Assembly (NCBI RefSeq): GCF_024506395.1
Contig: NZ_JANIBO010000001.1
Coordinates: 1,178,001-1,242,000 of the forward strand
Direction of reading: 5' to 3'
Source: Cetobacterium sp. NK01
GTDB lineage: Bacteria > Fusobacteriota > Fusobacteriia > Fusobacteriales > Fusobacteriaceae
Length of the DNA: 64,000 bases
The position numbers were made by a program, and so were the translations under genes. Position 1 is the first letter of the stretch. Every line of letters starts with the position of its first letter. The notes beneath the pieces are model-generated. The model was not told the DNA's origin. It made no database searches and saw only the letters and a list, made by a program, of their open reading frames with translations. Of the stretch, positions 1 through 6,756 are shown piece after piece.

Positions 1-62
1 ACCCATAATGTCGTATCTATATAGTCGTTGATCAAAGTGAATAGAGGAGTGAAAATCTAGGA

Positions 63-1601
63 TTAGTTCACTTGCTGCTTCTTTAAATCTTCCTGAAAAG
101 TACTGCATTGCTCATCTCCTTTATAGAATCTGTTTTTAGTAAAGATTTTTATTCCTATTAAAATTGCAATTTGAATAGCTATTGCAAAAAGGATTAACGA
201 ACTATTTTGTGTAAATCCACCAATCAAGAATACAGATATAGCTAAAATAGCGTTTACTACAGCATATGGAGTTTGAGTTTTTACGTGATTTATATGGTCA
301 CATCCAGCTCCTGCTGATGATAGTATAGTTGTATCTGAAATTGGTGAAACATGGTCTCCAAAAAGTCCACCTGAAAGTATAGCTCCAATTGTCACATAAA
401 GTGGAGCATTAAAAGTTACAGCCATAGGTATAACTAGTGGTACCATAATACTGTATGTTCCCCAAGAACTACCAGTTGAAAAGGAGATAACAGCACCAAA
501 TATAAAAGCGATAGCTGGAATAAATCCAGAGTTAATATCTAAAGTTTTTAAAAATCCAATTAAAAACTGGTCAGCTCCTAAGTCTTTATTAATAACACCT
601 AGCGACCAAGCTAAAATCAGAATTATAACAATCTCACTCATTTTTTTCATACCACTTAAATAGATAGAAAATATCTCTTTAAATGTTTTACTTTTATAAA
701 AAAGCATAAGTCCCATTAAAACAAGGGCTGCATATAGGTATCCACTTGTTAGAGCGGCTCTAAAAGCACTTCCTGAAACTCTAGAAGTTATAAAAGAAAC
801 ACCAAGCATAGAAAATAGAGTTCCTAAAAGAACTAGTATTGGTACCCAAACAAAAGACCCTTTGGCATTTTCCACATGATACTTAGAGTTATCAATTTCA
901 AATTCACTCTCATCAATAGGGTTATTTTCAAAAGTTCTCATAGGCCCAAAATCTAGCTTAAGCAGCGTTAAAGCTGGAATAATAGTCAGTGCTAATATTG
1001 GATAAACGTTAAAAGGAATAGATTTTATGAAACTTTCATAGTCTGAAAGAGACAGATTTAAAAGCTCAAACTCCTTTTGTAAAAGTCCTATGATAAAAAC
1101 TCCCCATCCAATAAAAGGAACTAAAACAGCCACAGGAGATGATGTAGAATCCAGTATAAAAGCTAGTTTTTCCTTAGAAAGTTTTAGTCTTTTGAAAAAA
1201 GGACTAAAGATTGGCCCAACAATTAATGGCGTACCTAGGTCAGAGAAAAATATCATAATCCCTGTGGAATAAGCTAAAAGTTGAGCTTTAGTTTTAGAGT
1301 TTATAGAGTTTTTAAAACTCTCAGCAAATGCGTAAGCTCCACCAGACATCATCATAAGTTCAATAAATCCACCTATAAAAATCATAAGTACAATAACTCC
1401 AGCGTTATAACTATCTGTAAGTTGATTGATAAAGTATTTCCCCACTAGAACCTTTGTAGTCTCTAGAGGATTATAACCATTTAAAATGAAAATTCCACAA
1501 AATACACTGGAAAAAAGTGACAAAACTACATTTTTAGTTTTGATAGATAAAAAAACTGCAATTAAAATTGGAATTATAGATAATACCCCATATGAAACCA
1601 T
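63..1601 (-). CDS. NhaC-family Na+/H+ antiporter
   Basis: A 512-residue polytopic membrane protein of the NhaC superfamily, expected to exchange Na+ for H+ or to carry an organic solute coupled to Na+. The chain is hydrophobic throughout, with about 12 possible membrane segments. It has the glycine/serine-rich family stretches FSDLGTPLIVGPIF (near residue 120), FSTGSSWGTYSIMVPL (near 380) and GGLFGDHVSPISDTTILSSA (near 415). The start ATG has a strong AGGAGG about 8 bases upstream. The gene lies behind a structured leader RNA and terminator with their own promoter, so it is probably regulated by transcription attenuation. NhaC-like proteins also include amino-acid carriers such as MleN, so the exact substrate is not fixed by sequence alone. 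Confidence 0.9.
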   Translation of the reverse strand: MVSYGVLSIIPILIAVFLSIKTKNVVLSLFSSVFCGIFILNGYNPLETTKVLVGKYFINQLTDSYNAGVIVLMIFIGGFIELMMMSGGAYAFAESFKNSINSKTKAQLLAYSTGIMIFFSDLGTPLIVGPIFSPFFKRLKLSKEKLAFILDSTSSPVAVLVPFIGWGVFIIGLLQKEFELLNLSLSDYESFIKSIPFNVYPILALTIIPALTLLKLDFGPMRTFENNPIDESEFEIDNSKYHVENAKGSFVWVPILVLLGTLFSMLGVSFITSRVSGSAFRAALTSGYLYAALVLMGLMLFYKSKTFKEIFSIYLSGMKKMSEIVIILILAWSLGVINKDLGADQFLIGFLKTLDINSGFIPAIAFIFGAVISFSTGSSWGTYSIMVPLVIPMAVTFNAPLYVTIGAILSGGLFGDHVSPISDTTILSSAGAGCDHINHVKTQTPYAVVNAILAISVFLIGGFTQNSSLILFAIAIQIAILIGIKIFTKNRFYKGDEQCSTFQEDLKKQQVN

Positions 1602-1642
1602 TTAAATCCTCCTAATTTAGTAAAAAAATTACTACCCCAAAA

Positions 1643-1670
1643 TAAAAGGCATACCAAAGAATGGTATGCC
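1643..1670 (-). terminator. Leader terminator before the NhaC-type gene
   Basis: In the minus-strand RNA, a 9-bp stem GGCATACCA / TGGTATGCC with a 5-base loop (1648-1670) is followed by TTTTATTTT. It lies about 40 bases upstream of the start codon, so it must be bypassed for expression. That fits attenuation controlled by the leader. Confidence 0.85.
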
Positions 1671-1805
1671 CTAGAGAACTTAATTAAGTAATAAGCGTAT
1701 TGTTATGGCAGCGTCACAATACTTAATTCACAGGATCATAACATCATCGCCGTCGGCCTTAGGCTCCGTATATGGAAGTGAACTAACCTCTATTTGTTTT
1801 TGTTA
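1643..1805 (-). ncRNA. Structured leader RNA 1, candidate riboswitch
   Basis: This is the 5' leader of the NhaC-type gene. It shares two blocks with the leader at 3415-3566. Block A, near 1748-1770, reads GGAGCCTAAGGCCGACGGCG followed by ATGATG in the RNA sense. Block B, near 1692-1722, holds TGACGCTGCCATAACAATAC, a 7-bp hairpin (GTATTGT with ACAATAC) around a conserved loop. An outer helix can form between TTAGTTCAC and GTGAATTAA. The leader ends in an intrinsic terminator before the ribosome site, the usual layout of a transcriptional riboswitch. The two leaders match in block sequence but differ between the blocks, which argues for selection on RNA. The family is not certain. A Na+-sensing (DUF1646) RNA or an orphan Fusobacteria/Firmicutes motif is possible; it lacks lysine, T-box and c-di-GMP signatures. 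Confidence 0.75.
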
Positions 1806-1811
1806 AGAGTG

Positions 1812-1841
1812 AGTATACAACATTTTCTTTCAAAATGTCAA
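1812..1841 (-). promoter_or_regulatory. Promoter of leader RNA 1
   Basis: On the minus strand TTGACA (1836-1841) and TATACT (1812-1817) are separated by 18 bp. This is a near-consensus housekeeping promoter, predicting a start near 1805 just upstream of the conserved leader. It lies between the YfcC-type gene and the leader, so the NhaC-type gene is transcribed independently. Confidence 0.85.
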
Positions 1842-1861
1842 ACTATATTTAAAAATATTTT

Positions 1862-3361
1862 TTACTGAAGCTTTATTAAAACTCCAATAATCATGAAAAT
1901 TGATCCTAGGAAGAAAAGGATTCCTTGGAATTTAATTTGAAGTTTAGCCCAAACTCCCCACTCAATTTTAGCTATTCCTAAAATAGCCATTAAGATACCT
2001 GAAGTTGGCACAAACATATTTGTAAATCCATCTCCAAGTTGGAAAGCTAGTACTGCAACTTGTCTAGGAACACCAACTAAGTCTGAAAGTGGTGCCATAA
2101 TTGGCATTGTTAAAGCTGCTTGTCCAGAACCTGATACAACGAAGAAGTTGAATACAGACTGGAAGAAGTACATTGCAACTGCAGATATAGAAGCATGTAA
2201 ATGGCTTAAAACACCAGCTACAGAGTTTAAAACAGTATTTAAAACTGTAGGAGTTCCAGCATCTACTCCACCTAAAACTAGCACTATACCTTTAGCCATA
2301 CCAACAACCATTGCTGCTCCAATAAGGTCCTCTGCACCTTTTCTAAAAGAGATAGCAATATCATTAACAGTCATATCATTTAATTTAAAGATAACTCCAA
2401 TAATTCCAGAAACAACTCCCATAATAGTGAACTGTGCAGCTATTTCAGGTAAGTAATATCCATGGAAAACAACTCCCCAAATAATCCAAGACATTCCTAA
2501 GAATATTGTTAAAAATACAAGTTTATGTCCTAACTTAAATTCTAAATCTTCTGTTTCATCAGCTTTAAAATCATCTCTAAAGAACTTATCAGTTTCATAA
2601 GATATTGATAACTCAGGATTAGCTTTAACTTTTTTAGCATATCTCATAGTATAGATAATTCCAAAAGATGTAAAGAATATCCACATAACTATTCTAAACA
2701 TAGCTCCAGAAAGTACAGGAACCCCAGCAACTCCTTGAGCGATAGCCACACTAAAAGGGTTCATCCAAGATGTAGCAAATCCAATTTGAGTTGATATATA
2801 GCACATAAAAATACCGGTGATAGAGTCATATCCCATACCAACAACTATAGGTATAAGAATCATAGCAAAAGGAATAGCTTCCTCTCCCATACCGAATACA
2901 GCTCCACCTAAAGAGAATAGAAGGAAAACAAGAGGTATAAGCAGTGCCTCAGATCCCTTAGTTTTTTTAATCATATTAAGTATTCCAGCTTCAACAGCTT
3001 TAGTTTTTAAAATAATACCAAAAGCTCCACCAGTGATAAGGATAAATGCGATAATACCAACAGCAGTTCCCCATTTATCTCCACTAACAAGACCTTCAAA
3101 GATATAGTTAGTAACACTCATATCTCCACCAGCAGCAAATATAGGAATACCCTTAGTCAGAGGTTGTCCTAAATCGTTTAACGCATATTTAAAACTTCCT
3201 GGAACAGGAACAGTTCTCGTTTTCATACCAGCTTCAGTGGCATATTGAATCTTTTCCATGGTAAAGCTACCAACAGGAATAAGGTAAGTAAGAATTGCAG
3301 CAAAGACAACTACAAAAAAGATAATGACATAGGTATCAGGTATTCTGATTTTTTTCTTCAT
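1862..3361 (-). CDS. YfcC-family membrane transporter
   Basis: A 499-residue integral membrane protein of the YfcC/DcuC-like group of the ion-transporter superfamily. The N-terminal pattern, IRIPDTYVIIFFVVVFAAILTYLIPVGSF split here as IRIPDTYVIIFFVV and TYLIPVGSF, is characteristic. GGVDAGTPTVLNT and VVSGSGQAALTMPIMAPLSD match the family re-entrant loops. Family members are annotated as basic amino-acid or C4-dicarboxylate carriers, but few have been tested and the substrate here is open. An AGGAGG site precedes the ATG. The gene lies behind the second copy of the leader RNA, with its own promoter and terminator. This suggests it responds to the same signal as the NhaC-type gene and may act on the same ion or solute. 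Confidence 0.88.
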   Translation of the reverse strand: MKKKIRIPDTYVIIFFVVVFAAILTYLIPVGSFTMEKIQYATEAGMKTRTVPVPGSFKYALNDLGQPLTKGIPIFAAGGDMSVTNYIFEGLVSGDKWGTAVGIIAFILITGGAFGIILKTKAVEAGILNMIKKTKGSEALLIPLVFLLFSLGGAVFGMGEEAIPFAMILIPIVVGMGYDSITGIFMCYISTQIGFATSWMNPFSVAIAQGVAGVPVLSGAMFRIVMWIFFTSFGIIYTMRYAKKVKANPELSISYETDKFFRDDFKADETEDLEFKLGHKLVFLTIFLGMSWIIWGVVFHGYYLPEIAAQFTIMGVVSGIIGVIFKLNDMTVNDIAISFRKGAEDLIGAAMVVGMAKGIVLVLGGVDAGTPTVLNTVLNSVAGVLSHLHASISAVAMYFFQSVFNFFVVSGSGQAALTMPIMAPLSDLVGVPRQVAVLAFQLGDGFTNMFVPTSGILMAILGIAKIEWGVWAKLQIKFQGILFFLGSIFMIIGVLIKLQ

Positions 3362-3414
3362 TTGTTTCCTCCTAAAAAATTATGCTTCGCCTAAAGAGGT
3401 AATATGTATTGCAA

Positions 3415-3442
3415 AATAAAAGGCATACCTATAGGTATGCCT
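3415..3442 (-). terminator. Leader terminator before the YfcC-type gene
   Basis: A 9-bp stem AGGCATACC / GGTATGCCT (3421-3442) with a 4-base loop is followed by TTTTATTTTG in the minus-strand RNA. The stem sequence is nearly the same as that of the first leader terminator, although the DNA between aptamer blocks and terminator has diverged. Confidence 0.85.
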
Positions 3443-3566
3443 GAATAGCTTAAATTATCTTACTTAAAAATTTTAAATATGAATTAATAAGCGTATTGTT
3501 ATGGCAGCATCACAACACAAATATATTACAAACATCTTCGCCATCGGCCTTAGGCTCCGTTTTACT
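3415..3566 (-). ncRNA. Structured leader RNA 2, candidate riboswitch
   Basis: This is the second copy of the leader described at 1643-1805, here before the YfcC-type gene. Block A is GGAGCCTAAGGCCGATGGCG followed by AAGATG. It differs from copy 1 by C to T and T to A only. Block B is TGATGCTGCCATAACAATAC then GCTTATTA; a 5-bp hairpin with one G-U pair replaces the 7-bp hairpin of copy 1 around the same loop. The spacer between the blocks and the segment down to the terminator are unrelated in the two copies. Conserved islands in a diverged background fit an aptamer. It fills most of the long intergenic stretch before the NSS symporter gene. Confidence 0.75.
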
Positions 3567-3572
3567 AAGAAC

Positions 3573-3602
3573 AGTATACTATAAATTTAGCCAAAGTGTC
3601 AA
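3573..3602 (-). promoter_or_regulatory. Promoter of leader RNA 2
   Basis: On the minus strand TTGACA (3597-3602) and TATACT (3573-3578) have an 18-bp spacer, the same elements and spacing as the promoter of leader 1. The predicted start is near 3566, only about 10 bases before the conserved GGAGCC block. Confidence 0.85.
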
Positions 3603-3708
3603 TTCTAAAAATTTCAAATACTTGTACATAAAAATAGCACAAAAGTCTTTTATTTTATCAAAGTTCTTTTACAATAGACATTTGTACTAAAAAAATGTAA
3701 AAAAACTA

Positions 3709-3737
3709 TTGTAATTTAGTTTTGTATGTGTTATTAT
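3709..3737 (+). promoter_or_regulatory. Promoter of the NSS symporter gene
   Basis: TTGTAA (3709-3714), a 17-bp spacer and an extended -10 TG-T-TATTAT (3729-3737) lie about 45 bases before the start codon. The stretch 3603-3708 between the two divergent promoters is AT-rich and shows no other feature I can support. Confidence 0.6.
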
Positions 3738-3780
3738 TCTTAAAAATAAAAAAAAATTTTCAAAAGGACGGTGAAGAACT

Positions 3781-5202
3781 ATGAGTAACGAAAGAGGTAA
3801 TTGGGGATCAAGTGTAGGTTTTGTATTAGCGGCGGCAGGATCAGCTATAGGACTTGGAAATTTATGGAAGTTTCCTTACTTAGCAGGAAAGAATGGAGGA
3901 GGAGCATTTGTAATTGTCTATTTATCTCTAATAGTAATACTAGGTTTTTCCCTTATGTTAGGAGAGATGGCGATAGGTAGAAGAGGAAAATCTGATGCCT
4001 TTGGATCATATAATAATATTAAAAAAGGTTGGGGATTCATTGGAATCTTTGGAATTTTATGTTGTTTTATTATCTATTCATACTATGTTGTAATTGCTGG
4101 ATGGATTGTAAAATATATCGGTATGTTTATTAGAGGCGGACTTACAGAGGACCCAGTGGCAACATTTGGAAACTTTATCTCTTCTGGAACGTCACCAATA
4201 GTATATAGCTTTGTTATTGTTGTAGTAACGGCATTAATTGTTTTAAAGGGTGTATCTGGCGGAATTGAAAAAGCAAGTAAAATTATGATGCCAATTCTGT
4301 TTGTATTTATGTTAGTTATTGTTGCAAGATCAGTAACTCTTCCAAATGCAATGGAAGGAATTAAATATTTCCTAAAACCTGATTTCTCACAGATTACTCC
4401 TTCAGTTGTAATTGCAGCTTTAGGACAGGTTTTCTTCTCACTAAGTTTAGGTATGGGTGCTATGATAACTTATGGTAGTTACCTTCCAAAGGACACTAAC
4501 CTTGTAAAAAGTGCTCTTTGTATACCTGTGTTAGATACACTAATTGCTTTACTTGCAGGACTTGCTATCCTTCCAGCGGTATTCTCATTTGGACTTGAGC
4601 CAACAGCTGGACCAGGATTAATCTTTATAACTTTACCTAAAGTTTTTGCTTCAATGCCAATGGGTAACCTATTTGGAATTATCTTCTTTGTGCTAGTTTT
4701 ATTTGCTGCACTAACATCAACTATCTCATTATTAGAGGTTGTTGTATCTTTCGTTGTAGATCAAATGAAGCTAGATAGAAAGAAAGCTACAATTTTAGTA
4801 AGTGCTTTAATTGCAGTATTTGCAATTCCAAACTCACACTCTTTTGGACCATTAGCTGAGTTAAAAGTATTCTTTGGATTAAACTTCTTTGATTTCTTAG
4901 GATATTTAACAGATAATATTTTATTACCAATGGGTGGACTACTACTTTGTGTATTTGTTGGATTTATCTGGGATAAAGAGGATATTAAAAAAGAGATTAC
5001 AAATGATGGAGAGGTTTCTTTCCCATTCTTCTCAGTATGGATGATTGGAGTTAAATACCTAGGTATTCAACTTTTAGCACTAATTTTACTTCAAGCAGTT
5101 GGAGTGGTAGGAAGTGCACTTAGTTTCTCATTAGCGGTTATATTCATGTTACAAATTTTCTTCGATGTACTTGAAAATAGAAGAAAAGTAAAAACAGCGT
5201 AA
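3781..5202 (+). CDS. NSS/SNF-family Na+-dependent amino-acid symporter
   Basis: A 473-residue neurotransmitter:sodium symporter homologue, in the bacterial group that includes MhsT, LeuT and the tryptophan carrier TnaT. The family signature is in the first membrane helix: FVLAAAGSAIGLGNLWKFPY (residues 14-33), containing the unwound Na+/substrate-binding GSAIGLGN. About 11-12 membrane segments are visible. It should import a hydrophobic or aromatic amino acid with Na+ across the inner membrane. A GGACGGTG site precedes ATG. It ends in a strong terminator and is followed in the same direction by a PsiD-like decarboxylase gene, which suggests that an imported amino acid is decarboxylated, though the two have separate transcription signals. 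Confidence 0.93.
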   Translation: MSNERGNWGSSVGFVLAAAGSAIGLGNLWKFPYLAGKNGGGAFVIVYLSLIVILGFSLMLGEMAIGRRGKSDAFGSYNNIKKGWGFIGIFGILCCFIIYSYYVVIAGWIVKYIGMFIRGGLTEDPVATFGNFISSGTSPIVYSFVIVVVTALIVLKGVSGGIEKASKIMMPILFVFMLVIVARSVTLPNAMEGIKYFLKPDFSQITPSVVIAALGQVFFSLSLGMGAMITYGSYLPKDTNLVKSALCIPVLDTLIALLAGLAILPAVFSFGLEPTAGPGLIFITLPKVFASMPMGNLFGIIFFVLVLFAALTSTISLLEVVVSFVVDQMKLDRKKATILVSALIAVFAIPNSHSFGPLAELKVFFGLNFFDFLGYLTDNILLPMGGLLLCVFVGFIWDKEDIKKEITNDGEVSFPFFSVWMIGVKYLGIQLLALILLQAVGVVGSALSFSLAVIFMLQIFFDVLENRRKVKTA

Positions 5203-5241
5203 TAAATTTTCCTAAGGTATATATTAAAGTGAATTAAGTAA

Positions 5242-5275
5242 AAAAGCACAGATTAAACTCTGTGCTTTTTGCTTT
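5242..5275 (+). terminator. Terminator after the NSS symporter gene
   Basis: The stem AAAAGCACAGA / TCTGTGCTTTT encloses a 6-base loop and is followed by T-rich sequence. It separates the symporter from the decarboxylase gene downstream. Confidence 0.85.
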
Positions 5276-5366
5276 TTATAAATTACAAGGAAAATAAAAA
5301 AAAAATTGTAAGTAGATATATAAAGATTTTTTTCTTTTTATAATTTAAATTAAGGAGAGTGTTAAA

Positions 5367-6638
5367 ATGGAAAAAAATATTAAACCAATTGATAAAACAT
5401 TTATGGCAGGAAAATGGATGCCTTCAGATCAAGAAACATTAGTTGCTTGGATGAAAAAAATTATGGCAAAAGCAGATAAGCACACTGGACCATTATTACC
5501 AGCTGTTGAAAATTTAAAAAACTTCATTGAAACAGATCCAAAAGCTTATATGTTTTTTACTCAGATGTTTGATCAAGTTGCGAAAAATAAAACAAAATCA
5601 CCAGCTGATTTACCTCAAGTTCGTGATTATCAGCATATGTTATCTCTTTTTAATGTAATTATGACTCATTCTCCAGAGTTTGATGAAACTGGGCTTGTAG
5701 GTTTTCCTTTTAATGCTATCTTAGATTGGTCTATGGCTACAACTGGTGGTTGGGCAGGATTTTTAGATGAAAAAATTAATTCACATCTTAAAAATATGTT
5801 AGATGAGTGGGCTGTATATCTATCTTCAGCAGAAAGTGCTCATGTTTTAAATGATGATCCTAAAACAGGTTGGTTTGGAGAAGATGCTAAAAAAGCAATG
5901 CCAACATTTGTTGATGATTTTATTTGCGATCCAAGTTTACCTCACTACGGTTTTACATCATGGGATGACTTTTTCACACGTCGTTTCAGAGAGGGAGTTA
6001 GACCTATTGCTATGCCTGAAGATGACGCTATTGTTATAAATGCTTGTGAGTCTGCTCCATATAGATTAGTTAATAATGTTCAACTATATGATAAGTTTTG
6101 GATAAAGGCACAACCTTATGCATTAAAATTTATGCTAGATAATGATCCATTGACTGAAAACTTCGTTGGTGGAACTGTTTATCAAGCATTTCTAAGTGCT
6201 CTTAGCTACCATCGTTGGCATGCACCAATTTCTGGAAAAGTTGTAAAAACAAAAATTATAGATGGAACATATTATTCACAAGCACTTAGTGTAGGTCTTG
6301 ACCCAGCAGGACCAAATGAATCACAAGGTTATATCTGTGAAGTTGCAACTCGTGCTTTAATTTTTATTGAAGCGGACAATCCAGATATAGGTTTATTCTG
6401 TTTTATGGCTGTTGGAATGGCTGAAGTTTCAACATGTGATGTACGTGTTTTTGAAGGACAACATGTTAAAAAAGGTCAAGAGTTAGGAATGTTCCACTTT
6501 GGTGGATCAACTCATTGTCTATTCTTTGGACCTCAAGTTGAGGTAGAGTTTAATTTACACAATCAAACTCCTGGACTTGATAGTTCAAATATTCCTGTAA
6601 ATGCGCATTTGGCAACTGTAAAAAGAAAAAATAAATAA
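5367..6638 (+). CDS. Phosphatidylserine decarboxylase-like (PsiD-type) decarboxylase
   Basis: A 423-residue pyruvoyl-type decarboxylase. The N-terminal half (to about 190) resembles the PSDC domain found in the fungal tryptophan decarboxylase PsiD. The C-terminal half has phosphatidylserine decarboxylase motifs: SWDDFFTRRFREGVRP (about 195-212), YHRWHAPISGKV (about 287), and FGGSTHCLFF. In the last motif the Gly380-Ser381 bond is the expected self-cleavage site that makes the pyruvoyl group. No membrane helix is evident, unlike classical membrane-bound Psd. Substrate is inferred: an amino acid such as tryptophan rather than phosphatidylserine, because of the domain layout and the NSS symporter just upstream. 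AAGGAGAG precedes ATG. The gene seems monocistronic, with a terminator after it. Confidence 0.85.
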   Translation: MEKNIKPIDKTFMAGKWMPSDQETLVAWMKKIMAKADKHTGPLLPAVENLKNFIETDPKAYMFFTQMFDQVAKNKTKSPADLPQVRDYQHMLSLFNVIMTHSPEFDETGLVGFPFNAILDWSMATTGGWAGFLDEKINSHLKNMLDEWAVYLSSAESAHVLNDDPKTGWFGEDAKKAMPTFVDDFICDPSLPHYGFTSWDDFFTRRFREGVRPIAMPEDDAIVINACESAPYRLVNNVQLYDKFWIKAQPYALKFMLDNDPLTENFVGGTVYQAFLSALSYHRWHAPISGKVVKTKIIDGTYYSQALSVGLDPAGPNESQGYICEVATRALIFIEADNPDIGLFCFMAVGMAEVSTCDVRVFEGQHVKKGQELGMFHFGGSTHCLFFGPQVEVEFNLHNQTPGLDSSNIPVNAHLATVKRKNK

Positions 6639-6663
6639 ATTAGTAAATAAATAGATATATCAG

Positions 6664-6697
6664 AAAAACTAGGAGTGCAAATTCTCCTAGTTTTTTA
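6664..6697 (+). terminator. Terminator after the PsiD-like gene
   Basis: The stem AAAACTAGGAG / CTCCTAGTTTT (6665-6694) with an 8-base loop is followed by a T run. Confidence 0.88.
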
Positions 6698-6719
6698 TTT
6701 TATTCTTCCCCTTCAAAAA

Positions 6720-6728
6720 TGTTATAAT
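6720..6728 (+). promoter_or_regulatory. Extended -10 promoter of the giant surface-protein gene
   Basis: TGTTATAAT (6720-6728) is a perfect extended -10 element. No -35 is visible 17 bp upstream. The start codon is about 28 bases further on. The same nonamer recurs before the LPS operon at 46993-47001. Confidence 0.65.
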
Positions 6729-6756
6729 AAAGATAAAAAATGTGAAGGAGGAGAGT

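Noticed and set aside
1643-1805. Lysine riboswitch before an NhaC-family carrier
   Set aside because: Lysine riboswitches do precede some NhaC-like carriers, but the AGAGGTGC start and GGCTATC end are missing, and the core blocks do not match.
3415-3566. c-di-GMP-I riboswitch because of GGAGCC/GGCC blocks and c-di-GMP genes nearby
   Set aside because: The CACGCACAGGGCAAACC and GCCTCCGGCCTAAACC signature is absent.
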